Shown here: piece after piece, positions 48,788 to 58,241 of the stretch
How the letters are laid out: every line of letters begins with the position of its first letter
How positions within the stretch are numbered: the first letter of the stretch is position 1
Assembly (NCBI GenBank): GCA_963755695.1
Contig: CAVWLB010000008.1
Coordinates: 1,851,833 to 1,915,832 of the forward strand
Source of the DNA: QHWT01 sp963755695
Lineage (GTDB): Bacteria > Acidobacteriota > Vicinamibacteria > Vicinamibacterales > 2-12-FULL-66-21
Direction of reading: 5' to 3'
DNA: 64,000 nt
Position numbers and translations under genes: made by a program
Notes under the pieces: model-generated
Databases searched by the model: none
The model's input: the letters and a program-made list of their open reading frames with translations, nothing else
Told to the model about the DNA's origin: nothing

Positions 48788-49216
48788 GGGGCCTCCATGA
48801 CGCGTTCGGTCTCGCGCTTAGGATTCGGCGCCGTGGCAGCGGAAGTCCCGGGGGAAAAATGAGGTTGTGATGAAGCTTTGCTGAGGACTGAAGCTTAGAG
48901 TGTTGTGCGGCCTATTTTCACGGCACCGAGATGAAACGTGATGGAACAAGCGCCTTGGACGATTCTCCGAGCTGATCGTCTACTTCATCACGCTGCTTTC
49001 GGTGTCGGGAGCGTGGCCGCGTCTGCAGCGGTTCAGGAGACCGCTGCACAACGGAGGTAGCTACGCCGCCACACAACAAGTCACAGCGGTTCGGTCTACG
49101 GAGTGGGGTGGGCGATATCAGTCGTTTTTTTCACGAACGGCATCCTGAACGTGTGCATTCGACAGGAGGCTCTCTCTTGATGATTGTTAGTGACAACTAT
49201 CGTGACAAAAAAAGGG
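48788..49216. other. Intergenic region containing the left 103-bp repeat
   Basis: Holds the promoter of the protease gene and the left copy of a long direct repeat. Right of that repeat are two TTGTCAC heptamers, read on the minus strand around 49185-49205 and spaced 5 nt apart. No gene is supported. Confidence 0.4.
49025..49127 (+). repeat. 103-bp direct repeat, left copy
   Basis: This segment recurs at 51687-51789 in the same orientation with only two differences by eye (C/G at 49084 and T/C at 49116). It begins with a perfect hairpin, GCAGCGGT (49025-49032) and ACCGCTGC (49040-49047). The two copies bound a 2.56-kb segment with a MarR fragment and an ankyrin gene. Confidence 0.9.
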
Positions 49217-49451
49217 TCAGTCGCATGAGGAGGCAGGATCGCCCGGCGCGCAGCACGTAGCACCAGCCTCACTCGCGACTCCGGAGCGGAACCTGGCATC
49301 AGCCGCCTGCGCGAGGTGACGGAGCACTTGCACCACACCCCCACGGACTTGGGGATCGAGATCCTGTAAGAGCCGCTTCTGCTGGTCGACGAGATCGTCC
49401 GTGATACGCGCGCACAGCCGTTGGCCCTGGCGCGTAACACTCAACGTGCAG
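49217..49451 (-). pseudogene. MarR-family regulator, C-terminal fragment
   Basis: The frame ending at 49217 reads LSVTRQGQRLCARITDDLVDQ, then QKRLLQDLDPQVRGGVVQVL and RHLAQAADARF. This is the last part of the winged helix and the C-terminal dimerisation helix of MarR proteins. The DNA-reading helices are missing: directly upstream in the genome sits the end of the ankyrin gene in another frame. It is therefore a truncated remnant joined to the ankyrin gene end. Confidence 0.65.
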
Positions 49452-51389
49452 CTATCGGTCAGCTCCGTGTTGCCGGAGGATCGATGCAATCCCCGCATGT
49501 TGACGCCGTTCGGCCCACGCGAGCGGTGTGGCCCACGGCTCGGCCCCGGGCTCGATCGGATCGGCCCCTCGAGCCAGCAGCAGTTGACCAGCTCCACACG
49601 GCCCCAGCGACACGCCCACCCGAGCGGCGTGCTCTTCAGGAATTCGTCCCGGACGTCCGTGCGCGCCCCCGCATCCAGCAGGATGGACGCCAGAGACACG
49701 CCCACGCCATGGTCTCGCGCGATCACTTCGTGCAGCATCGTCTGTCCAGATTCCCGCTGCCCGAAGATTGGGATCGCAGCGCTCGAGAATCAGCCGAAAC
49801 GACGCGCGGCAGTCCGCCTGTTCGGCGTCGTTCAGGTCCTCGATGCCCGGGCAGCGGACGCCAGAGCATCCAGAACCATCGCGGGTCGTCCCGCGGCCAG
49901 TCGATCCGCTCGAGCGCCATGCGCACGATCTCGGCACTGCGGCCGCTCGCGCCGCTCCACAGGATCTGTTCTGCGACCGTCTGACCCGAGAACGTGCCCG
50001 ACTCCAGATGCGGGTCGAGCTCGCCCTGCGAGCATCCGGCGCGCCAGTTCCACGTTGCGCAGGTAGCCGACGGAGGCGGCGTCGATCCAGCCGCCGTGTT
50101 CCACCATCAAATCGATCATCGCCTGGTCGGGCGCGTGCCTACGCGGGGAGCCGCCGGTATAGGCCGCAGCGGTCGGCCGAGCCCGCGGTGAACACCGAGG
50201 CGTTCGGATCGGCGCCGTGCGCGAGCAGCAGGCGAGCCATGTCGATCCGTCCGGTGTTGACCGCCTCGAGCAGCGGGCCGCCCGACGAGAACGTCTGGTC
50301 TTCGAGCTGGCCTAGCTGCATCCGCTCGTTCGGGTCGAGACCCATTTCGAGCAATCGACGCAGCACGTCAGGACGATCGCCCCGCACCGCCGCCTGCAGC
50401 ACCGCCTTTCCCTGCAGCGAGTCGAGCGGGCATGACGCGAGATAGTCCCAGCGGCCGAGCGCAGCGGCCGCGAGCGGAGTCAGCTCGGCGCCACGTTCGA
50501 TGAGCAGCGCGGCCATCGCCTCGCTCGCCGACCGGCCCGAATCCGCGGCACATTCCCAGACGGCGAACTCCAGTGGCGTCCGTCCTTTCCACCGCCAGAA
50601 GTCAGGCTGCGACTGCTTGTTCACGTCGGCCCCGTGGTCGAGCAGCCATTTCGCCACCCGCAGGAGGCCGTACTGCGCCGCACGGTGCAGCATCGTCACG
50701 CCGTCTGGTGGGCACATGCCGGCAAGTCCGGGCTCGGACTCGAACACGGCGATCACCGCCTCCTCGCCGCCGGTCATCATGGCGTCGCGGAGACGACGCA
50801 CGCCGTCGCCATGCGCGTTGACGCTGCGCGCGCCGCGCTTCTCTTCCTGCGCGGTCATCAGCGCGACGATCTCGTCGTACCCGCGTTCCTCGGCGATCGT
50901 GCGCGGGCTGGTCGCGTCGCGGTTGGGCCAGATGCCGTCGCGCGTGTCCGCTCCCGCTTCGAGCAGCAGCCGCGTCATCTCGACGTCACGCGCCATGACC
51001 GCGATGTGGATGGCGCGTATTTCGAAGCCAGACGGTCCCTCGCGCAGCAGATCGACGATTTCCGGCCTCCGCGCGAGCAGCGCACGGACCGCGCCGAGGT
51101 CGCCCTTCTGCACGGCCTCGTGCAACCTCTTCGTCGTGACGCCATCGACGGCCGCCTTCAGCTTCGGCCAGCTCTCGAACCCGTACGAGCGCGCCAGCAC
51201 GAACTGCGCGTCGTGCAGCGCGAAGGTCTCCGGCGTCGCGGTGCGATGGTGGGCGGCCACCTCGATGATCGCGTCTGGTGACTGCGCGCGATACGCCTCC
51301 AGCAGCTCCCTGGCCTGTCGTTTCAGTTGATCGATATCGGGGTTGTCGCGCATCGCGCGAGTGGGCGGGTGAGTCCGGTGAACGGTCAT
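49452..51389 (-). pseudogene. Long ankyrin-repeat protein with several frameshifts in its 3' third
   Basis: From the ATG at 51389 (GAGAGGAG upstream) the first 416 codons are clean. The N-terminal domain NPDIDQLKRQARELLEAYRAQ ... FVLARSYGFESWPKLKAAVDG is typical of soil-bacterial ankyrin proteins. Ankyrin repeats follow (EIRAIHIAVMARDVEMTRLLLEAGAD, GVTMLHRAAQYGLLRVAKWLLDHGADVN). After HGADPNASVF the sequence hops between the three frames at least five times between 50139 and 49452: MIDLMVEHGGWIDAASVGYLRN, ALERIDWPRDDPRWFWMLWR, GIEDLNDAEQADCRASFRLILE, LDAGARTDVRDEF, ARGADPIEPGAEPWATPLAWAE. It ends with LRQHGADR. The intact protein would be about 640 residues. Confidence 0.85.
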
Positions 51390-51639
51390 GACGAGCTCCT
51401 CTCCCGGCTATGCCTACCGCACAGCCATACGCGCCCGTTGTCCGCTCTCCCGGGCAGGAAAAGAGATCATCCTGACGATGACAAGACCGATGTCGGGGTG
51501 GACGCAGTCCTTTCCGCGGACGTGGATGACGCCCCGATGCGCCAGCGCCAGTATACCGCGCCGGTCCATGCGCCTCCTGCGCAGGCGACGCATGCAGTCC
51601 GACCAACATCACTCGCGATAGGTCGCGCAGGGTGGGCTG

Positions 51640-51678
51640 CCGAGCACCACTCCATCCGGCCGAATGGTGGGTGCTCGG
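51640..51678. repeat. Long hairpin next to the right 103-bp repeat
   Basis: CCGAGCACC (51640-51648) pairs with GGTGCTCGG (51670-51678), and pairing extends inward with one gap (AC.CCAT / ATGGTG). It ends 8 bases before the right copy of the direct repeat. It may be a terminator or part of a mobile-element end. Confidence 0.55.
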
Positions 51679-51686
51679 TGAGGAAC

Positions 51687-51789
51687 GCAGCGGTTCAGGA
51701 GACCGCTGCACAACGGAGGTAGCTACGCCGCCACACAACAAGTCAGAGCGGTTCGGTCTACGGAGTGGGGTGGGCGACATCAGTCGTTT
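51687..51789 (+). repeat. 103-bp direct repeat, right copy
   Basis: Matches 49025-49127 at 101 of 103 positions by eye, including the GCAGCGGT/ACCGCTGC hairpin at its left end. It lies just left of the truncated second ankyrin gene. Confidence 0.9.
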
Positions 51790-51839
51790 AGAATGAACGA
51801 CTTGGAGATGGTCGACCAGAACTGCGCGAGTTTGAACCG

Positions 51840-52064
51840 AATGACGAGTGGCTGCGCCAGCTGGATCATCTAAGAACCGGCGCATAGGCTCCATCGCGCG
51901 CCGCGTGGACAGCAGGTCGCGGAGGCCCGCGAACCCTTCGCGCCGGGAACCGCGCGCTCAAGGCGCCCGCCCGCGCCAGCGTCGGTGCGAATCGCGGCCA
52001 GCCAGCGCTTGGCTTCCTTCCTCAGGCTTTCGAGATTGCGGCGAAGCGGGGTGTCGTCCGACAT
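51840..52064 (-). pseudogene. Truncated second ankyrin-type gene (5' fragment)
   Basis: From the ATG at 52064 the protein begins RRNLESLRKEAKRWLAAIRTDAGAGGRLERAVPG. This is the N-terminal domain that precedes ankyrin repeats in this family. A frame change then gives FAGLRDLLSTRRAMEPMRRFL, and nothing ankyrin-like follows before the 103-bp repeat. It is the stump of a gene cut off on the repeat side. Confidence 0.55.
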
Positions 52065-52241
52065 ACCTTCCTCCAGTCACGCCTGGCGTCCGCTGAGGGC
52101 AGGGGGAGAAAGGCAGAACGACACGCTGTCGATGCCAGGCGGGTGGAGGATTCCCTTGCCGCGGACAGAAGTAGGTCCACGAGCCAGCTTCACGGATTGT
52201 TGGGGAAGCGCGGCCGGGCGTCAAGACAGTTCCGGGGCTGG

Positions 52242-53351
52242 CTACACTTTCACGAAAATCCTCCGCTGGTACATCCAGTAGCAGAGCGACCACAGCACGG
52301 CCAGCACAGTCACCGACTGCGCGACGGGTGCCAGCGTGCCTATTCCCCGGTAGCGAAACGTGAACACGCCGACGGCGTTGTCCAGCCACTCGCGCAGCAC
52401 CATGTCGAACGAGTAGATGAAGATCGAGTTCGCGCCGAAGACGACGAGGGGGAACGTCCAGCAGCGATACCCAAGGACCTCGATCACGACATAGAACCCG
52501 ATCAGCATGAGCAGCACCCAGCCGAGGCTGTATAGCACGAAGGACGGCGTGCACAGCTGCTTGATCATCGGGATCCAGATGCCCAACAACAGTCCCGCGG
52601 CGAACGCCAACGCCATCCCCGCGGCGAGCCGCTTCAGCTTCGCCTCGCTCGGCAGCGGTCCCATGAGGAGCTGGCCGGTCCACACGCCGGTGAGTGTCCA
52701 GACCGTGCTCGCGATGAAGTTCAAGGTTGAATACGCAGGGTCGTAGTCGTAGTGAAAGATCCAGCGGTCCACGACCAGGCCCACATGGCCGGTCTTCGAG
52801 TACGGCCCATCAGGGCCTGGAAATGCGAACAGCAGCGCCATCCAGAAGACCAGCAGCCCCACCGCGGTCACTACCTGCCAGCGCCACTTCCACTGCATGA
52901 TCAGGTAGCTGAGGAAATACGTGAACGCGATCTGCGAGAGGACGATGATCATCTGCAGCTTGATCCCGCCGGAGCCGACCGAGATCAGGATCTGGCTGAG
53001 GAGGGTGAGTCGGAGGGAGCGCGCGATGACGTGCCGGAAGTTGTCGCGTTCGCTCGCGCCGCGAGCCGTCCGCGCCGCCAGCGCGAAGGGCATGGCGACG
53101 CCAACCATGAACATGAATGCCGGCTGGATCAGGTCCCAGAAGACCAGACCCTCCCAGGGAACGTGATCGAACCAGCCCGCGACGCGGCCCCAGGTGGGAT
53201 CCCCCTTCAGCATCGAGAAGCCAAGTCCTTCGGACGCGAGCAGCAGCATGATGAAGCCGCGATACGCGTCGAGCGCGAGGTAGCGCCTGGGTCCCGTCGT
53301 CGTCCCAGTGCCTGTCGGTGCATAGGTTGAAGCCGGACTGCTGGCTATCAT
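52242..53351 (-). CDS. DUF5009 / NagX-like membrane acyltransferase-family protein
   Basis: The 369-residue inner-membrane protein has about 10 helices and the family start RYLALDAYRGFIMLLLASEGLG, then VFWDLIQPAFMFMVGVAMPFAL, and near the end TFPLVVFGANSIFIYSFDMVL. It is related to DUF1624/HGSNAT proteins such as the one at 25.1 kb, but belongs to the DUF5009 branch. A role in moving acetyl groups to sugars is possible, but not shown. Confidence 0.9.
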   Translation of the reverse strand: MIASSPASTYAPTGTGTTTGPRRYLALDAYRGFIMLLLASEGLGFSMLKGDPTWGRVAGWFDHVPWEGLVFWDLIQPAFMFMVGVAMPFALAARTARGASERDNFRHVIARSLRLTLLSQILISVGSGGIKLQMIIVLSQIAFTYFLSYLIMQWKWRWQVVTAVGLLVFWMALLFAFPGPDGPYSKTGHVGLVVDRWIFHYDYDPAYSTLNFIASTVWTLTGVWTGQLLMGPLPSEAKLKRLAAGMALAFAAGLLLGIWIPMIKQLCTPSFVLYSLGWVLLMLIGFYVVIEVLGYRCWTFPLVVFGANSIFIYSFDMVLREWLDNAVGVFTFRYRGIGTLAPVAQSVTVLAVLWSLCYWMYQRRIFVKV

Positions 53352-53503
53352 CGGATCGACCTCCGCTGACTCGTGGGCACGCCAAGCCGTTCAGGCTGCC
53401 GAGGCGATGTTACCTCGAGGGACGCGCTGGGTCCGCTGTAGAGACCTATATCCCTCCCGCAATCGCCCGGCCGGCGATCGACAACGGGTCTAACCTGCCG
53501 CCG

Positions 53504-53915
53504 ATGGTCGGCGCCGTTATCTACGTCCGCGTGAGCACGAAGGAGCAGACGCAGAACCTGAGCCTGCCGACACAGGTGAAGGCATGCGAGGAGTACTGCG
53601 AGCGACAGGGCTTCCACGTACTCGCGCGATTCCGCGAAAAAGGCGAGAGCGCCAAGACCGCTGATCGCACCGAATTCCAGAAGCTGCTGCAGTTTGGTCG
53701 CACGAACAAGGGCAGGGTCCAGTTCGTTGTCGTCTTCAACCTGACGCGCTTCGCGCGAGAGAAGTACGACCACTTCGCGCTGCGGGCGCATCTGAAGTCG
53801 CTCGGCACCTCCCTCCGTTCCGCCACCGAGCCGATTGACGACACGTCCACGGGCAAGCGGAGGGAGGGCGTACTCGCAGCCCTCGCGCAATTCGGCAACG
53901 ACACGCGCGCCGCTG
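53504..53915 (+). pseudogene. Large serine recombinase, catalytic domain only
   Basis: From the ATG at 53504: AVIYVRVSTKEQTQNLSLPTQ with the catalytic Ser, EYCERQGFHVLARFREKGESAKTADR, then VVFNLTRFAREKYDHFALRAHL with the catalytic Arg, and SLRSATEPIDDTSTGKRREGVLAALAQFGND. At that point the normal DNA-binding region is missing: homology stops at about 53910, although the frame runs to 54010. On the other strand the end of a GIY-YIG gene begins here. The catalytic part is intact; without its DNA-binding part it cannot act as a site-specific recombinase. Confidence 0.8.
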
Positions 53916-54157
53916 CCACGCCTTTGCAAACGCGCAGCCTGATCCCGATTTCAAGTATCGCTCGAATTCGCGTGCGCGCTTCTCGCTCGCGAACGCGACG
54001 GCCACGCTAACTCGCCAGGACCGAGCGGCTCGTGTGGTGGCCGGCACCTCGGTTGTGTTCCGCGAGTCGCACTCGCACGTTGTAGCTGATGCCCGTGTAG
54101 GTACCTGGTCGGATCGGACGGGCTATTAAGGGCGTAGACGAGCCGCTTCGCGACCAT
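53915..54157 (-). pseudogene. GIY-YIG nuclease-like small protein, frameshifted
   Basis: Three minus-strand frames together give a UPF0213-type protein: VAKRLVYALNSPSDPTRY from ATG 54157, then TYTGISYNVRVRLAEHNRGAGHHTSRS, then VAVAFASEKRAREFERYLKSGSGCAFAKAWQ. At least two frameshifts break it and the C-terminal stop is lost. Its 3' end abuts the end of the recombinase homology. A second remnant of this family is at 5.2 kb. Confidence 0.7.
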
Positions 54158-54163
54158 GGCGGG

Positions 54164-54730
54164 GACCACCTGCAAGAAGCGCGTGCGTGGAAAAGGGCCC
54201 GCAATACCGCGGGCGGTCTGCTTCTGGACACGCAGGTGGCATTCGAGCGTCAGGCACAACCGGCCGGCACGCGGATCCTGTCACGTGACTGTTCGGATGA
54301 TTCGAACAGTCCCCTCCCGCGGCTGGTCTACGCGACGCCGCTACGGTGGACACCATCCCTCGCTGGTGTCAGTGAGCTCGCTGTCGACGGTACAGCCACC
54401 CATGAATCGTGGGGTGGCCTGCCATCCGTAGCTCGCCGAAGGCGAGCGAATGATGGTGGACCACGGAAGTCGAACCCGATTAACCAGTTTGTCTATGTTG
54501 GTGTCAACCCGATGGCTCTGGATACGTCCGCGGCACTCGACAGAGAGGGATCGAGAGGATCACCCATCCACCGGTCTGTCACCAGATAGCCTTCAACAAG
54601 GTCGGCCCGACGATGCGGCGTTCGAGCGCTCCGGCGGTCGCCGCCTCGCGTCACCCGGAGTTGGGGCCAACGCGCCGATCAGCAAGAACACAAGGGCCAG
54701 CGCGGGCCGGCCCTCGTGCCTTTCGCGCAC
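54164..54730. other. Gap with a hairpin, no supported gene
   Basis: The region holds a 7-bp hairpin (GCTCGCC GAA GGCGAGC, 54431-54447). Just right of it is a minus-strand stretch containing GGTTCGA and ending in CCACCA, which recalls a tRNA 3' end but lacks a proper T stem. No coding region is supported. Confidence 0.4.
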
Positions 54731-55976
54731 CTAGCGCGAAGGGGCCACCTGCGGTGTCACGTGGATCAGGGCGCCGGGGTTGGCGTCCTCGAGCATCCAC
54801 AGCGATCCATCGGGAGCCTGTTCCACATCGCGGATGCGATGGCCCACGAACCAGCGCTCGGCCATTTTGGCGCCACCATGGCCGTCAAAGACGATGCGAT
54901 TGAGCGTCAGGGTTGCCATCCCTCCGATGAGACCGCTGCCATTCCACTGCGGAAACGTCTGGGTGCTGGTGTAGAAGATCAGATTGCCCGGTGCGATCAC
55001 CGGTACCCAGTAAAGCACCGGCTTCGCCAGATCCGGCCGCGTGTCTGGATGGGCAATGGGCACGCCGTTGTAGTTCTGACCATAGGAGACGAGCGGCCAC
55101 CCATAATTCTTGCCCTTCTCGATCAGATTCAGCTCGTCGCCACCTTGTGGACCGTGCTCGACCTCCCAGAGTTCGCCGGTGGGTGAAAACGCCAAGCCAT
55201 ACGGCGTGCGGACACCGGACGCCCAGGTTTCAGCTGGTGTCAGGTTGGGCCCAGGAAACGTATAGGTGCTGACGACCTTCGCCGTCTTGGCGGTTTCGGT
55301 GTCACTTGGCGGATCGATCAGAGGAATCGTGGTCGCGCCAGTCTTGTCCGAAGCCGGGATTGCCGGGGGCCGGTTTGCCGTCAAGCGTCAGGCGCAGGAT
55401 CTTGCCTCCGGGCTGGTCCGGGTCCTGGGCGGGCGTGAAGCGCTGACGCTCGCCAACCGTGAGGAACAGATACTGGCCGTCGGGCGAGAAGGCCACCTGC
55501 GCGCCTTCCTGACCGCCCTTCCCCTTGGGCATCTGATGCCAGAGCACCTCGAAGTCTTCCAGCTTCGCGGAGCTTTCGGTGACGTTCAGCTTTGCGCGCG
55601 CCAGCGCCAGGCCGCCGCCGTAGTCACCCGGTTCGGCATAGGTCAGATAGATGCTCTGGTCGGTGGCGTAATGGGGCGAGACGAACACACCGTGCATGCC
55701 GTTCTGGCCTTGCCAGTAGACGGCGGGCGTGTTGCCCACCGGACCGATCTTCTGTCCTTGTGCGGACACCAGCCAGACGGGCCCGACTTTTTCGGTGATC
55801 AACATGCGGCCGTCGGGCAGGAACGCTAACCGCCACGGTAATTCAAAAGTGCTCACCGTGGTCAGGGTGAAAGGCAAGCTGGCCTCGGGCTTCTGTTCGC
55901 CCACATTGACCTGGGCCCGGATCGCCGCCGCCGCCAGGGTGACAAGCAGCACCGTTTTCGCCAAGCGCATCGTCAT
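54731..55976 (-). pseudogene. PQQ-dependent sugar dehydrogenase-like (GSDH) propeller protein, frameshifted
   Basis: From the ATG at 55976 there is a signal peptide (LAKTVLLVTLAAAAIRA). A six-bladed GSDH propeller follows: LPWRLAFLPDGRMLITEKVGPVWLV, GMHGVFVSPHYATDQSIYLTYAEPG, VAFSPDGQYLFLTVGERQRF and GGKILRLTLDGKPAPGNPGFG. Here (about 55345-55370) the frame shifts by one base and continues with PYGLAFSPTGELWEVEHGPQGGDELNLIEKGKNYGWPLVSYG to QAPDGSLWMLEDANPGALIHVTP. Full length is about 415 residues. The family oxidises aldose sugars in the periplasm with PQQ. No PQQ synthesis genes are visible. Confidence 0.88.
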
Positions 55977-56051
55977 ATCTCCTTATCTCACTCCTTGCGT
56001 CTCGAACTCGCGACCGCGAGCCTCCGAGCCGGGTTTTTGTTCCGTGCCCCA

Positions 56052-56255
56052 TCATCTCGGCATCGGAATCGAGACGGCCTTGCCGGTGCCGCGTTCGGCG
56101 ATCCAGATCGTGTCGTCCGCAGGCTCGACGGCTGTCGGTGTGTCGAGTCCTTCTTTGATGACCGTGACGCTCGCCTTGACGCCAGTGACCGTAATCACCG
56201 AAATCTTGCCGCTGCCATTCTCAGCGAGGAGAAGTGTGCCGTTGGCTCACATCCC
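56052..56255 (-). pseudogene. C-terminal fragment of a beta-propeller protein
   Basis: The minus strand reads GTLLLAENGSGKISVITVTG, then VKEGLDTPTAVEPADDTIW and IAERGTGKAVSIPMPR with a TGA at 56054-56052. Repeats of this kind end SMP-30/gluconolactonase-like or NHL propellers. No start or N-terminal part is present upstream, where a recombinase fragment lies. Confidence 0.55.
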
Positions 56256-56299
56256 AGGCCACCACCTTGGTCCCGTGACGCGATCTGTTGCCACTCGAT

Positions 56300-56430
56300 A
56301 TTTTACTGGCAACTCGACCGAACGCCGCGGGCGGGCGCTCGGAGTGGCGCGGCCACGTCACCGCGCCGAAGGACGGGCGGCTGCGGCACGTGACGCTGAC
56401 GGTCCGGCTGGCGGCTGCGCTACGGTCTGA
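56300..56430 (+). pseudogene. Tyrosine recombinase (phage integrase) fragment
   Basis: The plus-strand frame contains GGRSEWRGHVTAPKDGRLRHVTLTVRLAAALR. This resembles the segment around the first catalytic Arg and the beta-hairpin of phage-type integrases that precedes the HxxR box. Nothing further of the gene remains. Confidence 0.5.
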
Positions 56431-56624
56431 GAGCTCGGGCTCGAACGCCAAACTAAGACGGAGGCTTCGGCGTCGTTGGTCGGCGCTTATCATTGAGCCA
56501 ACTGTGACGGTTGAGAGCGGTCGATGACCGGCGCACACGTTGTAGCTGATTCGTCAACAGCGCAACGACGAATGAATTCGAAATCATGGTGTTCGATTGA
56601 CTTCGGAACGCCGCCAGGTGTGAC

Positions 56625-56740
56625 ATGGCCGATATGCTGCCGCCATTGACGCGATGGAACGCCGCCGGGGAGCCGACGGGCTGCGTTCAAATTGTGCACG
56701 GCATGGCGGAGCACCACGGCCGGTACGCGCTTCCGGTGTG
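56625..56740 (+). pseudogene. Alpha/beta hydrolase (lysophospholipase-like) N-terminal stub
   Basis: The frame reads RWNAAGEPTGCVQIVHGMAEHHGRYA. This matches the start of monoacylglycerol lipase-type hydrolases up to the oxyanion HGMAEH motif. The catalytic Ser, Asp and His are absent and the frame degenerates after that point. Confidence 0.55.
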
Positions 56741-56806
56741 TGCCGGCAACGGAGAATCATTCGATGGCTTCTCGGCTTGCTCGACGAGGCCCGTGATTAA
56801 TCGACG

Positions 56807-57211
56807 TTATCGACGGCGCTCCTCGCTCATTTCCCAGTTAAAGTCGTAGAACACACGCAGCTGATTTCCGTCCAGATCCGCGACCCTGAACTCACGCAGG
56901 TTCCAGGGTTTGTCCTCAACTGCCTCGATCATCTTCGCCCCGGTCTCTTTCCAGCGATCGAACAGTTCGTCGACTTCCTGTTTGCTGTTGAGATTCAGCC
57001 AGACGATCACCGGGCCTTGCGGCCCATCGACGGCGCGGAACGGCGCGTTCGTCAGGAACATGCGGCAATCACCCTGCGAGATGCCTCCAATCCCGCCGTC
57101 ATCATTTCCCCAGTCAAAACTGAATCCGAGCACACTCACGTAGTACTCCGCGGCTTTGTCAACGTTGTTCACCGGGATCTCGGGAACGGCTTGTGGAAAG
57201 TGGGTCAGCAT
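56807..57211 (-). CDS. VOC (glyoxalase-fold) family protein
   Basis: The start is ATG 57211 (MLTHFPQAVPEIPVNNVDKA), with a GGGAGG site 4 bases upstream; the open frame reaches 57490 but the extra part is not conserved-looking. The 134-residue domain has KAAEYYVSVLGFSFDWGNDDGGIGGI, VIVWLNLNSKQEVDELFDRW, and LREFRVADLDGNQLRVFYDF with the metal-ligand Glu replaced by Gln in DGNQLRV. It may therefore be a binding protein instead of an enzyme. Confidence 0.9.
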   Translation of the reverse strand: MLTHFPQAVPEIPVNNVDKAAEYYVSVLGFSFDWGNDDGGIGGISQGDCRMFLTNAPFRAVDGPQGPVIVWLNLNSKQEVDELFDRWKETGAKMIEAVEDKPWNLREFRVADLDGNQLRVFYDFNWEMSEERRR

Positions 57212-57604
57212 TGGACCTCCCGTGTTTGGAGAGATGCAAGGACGATCTATCGGAACGCAGCGCGGCGACGCCGGGACACCTGAACGCTGCTGCCGCTCGT
57301 GAGTACCGCGACCATATTTCCCTCGCGCGTTCACTTCATCTCGCACTTGCTCTTCACAAGGGCGAGCGCCTGGCGGTGCACACGAACCAACCCGTGGCCT
57401 CGTACCCGGGCGGGCGTCGCTCAAGTCGATCGGGAGCTGAATTGGCCGCCTGGGCGGCGTACACCAGGCGTCCACGGAGCACCGTGGCAATCGCTGTGCG
57501 GCCGAAGTGCACGTAAGCGGGCCTCAGTGACCGGCCCGGCCGCCGCCTTCGCGCGGTCGTATACTCTATCTCTTGAAGAGGGAGCGACCAGACAAGGAGT
57601 TGAC

Positions 57605-57991
57605 ATGCGCAGAATTCGAATGCTGTCTGTGCTCACGCTGGCTGGTTTCGTGTTGTTCGCGGCGGTCCCGGCACAAGCCCAGAGCGGCCGTGTCGCGAAG
57701 AAGGCCGCCAAGGAGGCGACAAAGGACGCTGCCGGGGACGCTGCGAAGGGGGCCACGAAGAACGCCGCCGCGGGCGCGGCCAAGAAAGCCGCAGCGCCTG
57801 ATGCGGTCGATCTCAACACCGCGTCAGCCGAGCAGATGACCAAGCTCGGGCTCGACGAAGCCACGCAGGAGAAGGTTGTCGCGGGCCGCCCGTACAGTGG
57901 TCTCGATGACGCCAAGCTCAAAGAAGCCATTCCTCCGAGTGTGCTCTCGAAGCTTGAAGGAAAGGTTACCGTCAAGCCGAAGCCCAAGTAG
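57605..57991 (+). CDS. Secreted helix-hairpin-helix (ComEA-like) protein
   Basis: ATG 57605 follows AAGGAG. The 128-residue protein has a signal peptide (IRMLSVLTLAGFVLFAAVPAQA), a Lys/Ala-rich helical repeat region (KKAAKEATKDAAGDAAKGA), and a helix-hairpin-helix domain (VDLNTASAEQMTKLGLDEATQEKVVAGRPYSGLDDAKLKEA). This is the ComEA-type DNA-binding fold. The Lys/Ala repeats could bind nucleic acid or the envelope. A link to DNA uptake is possible, but there are no com genes nearby. Confidence 0.85.
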   Translation: MRRIRMLSVLTLAGFVLFAAVPAQAQSGRVAKKAAKEATKDAAGDAAKGATKNAAAGAAKKAAAPDAVDLNTASAEQMTKLGLDEATQEKVVAGRPYSGLDDAKLKEAIPPSVLSKLEGKVTVKPKPK

Positions 57992-58241
57992 GCGAGGACG
58001 GGCCGCCTGCTGTCGACCCACTACGCGCAGCAGCCGGCCGAGGATATTGTCTGGTTGAACAACGCAGTTTCTGCCACTCTCTCGCGAGGCTGGCTGCGGT
58101 GATTACTGCGAGGCGCTGCAGCGGCAGCCTCGGTCTGGGTCCGTGGGAGTATCGTCAAGCTTCGAAGACGTGTCCCGAGGATGGCTTGCCAACCGTCGCT
58201 CGTTCAGAGCCGGATCATGCCCGCCTTGCGCGCTATGACGG

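Noticed and set aside
49146..49259. Short ORF after an AGGAGG-like site to the right of the left 103-bp repeat
   Set aside because: Under 40 codons, highly basic and overlapping the MarR fragment; no support beyond the ribosome-like site.
54440..54490. tRNA-like 3' end on the minus strand (GGTTCGA and a CCACCA end)
   Set aside because: The T stem does not pair and no acceptor, D or anticodon arms could be folded.
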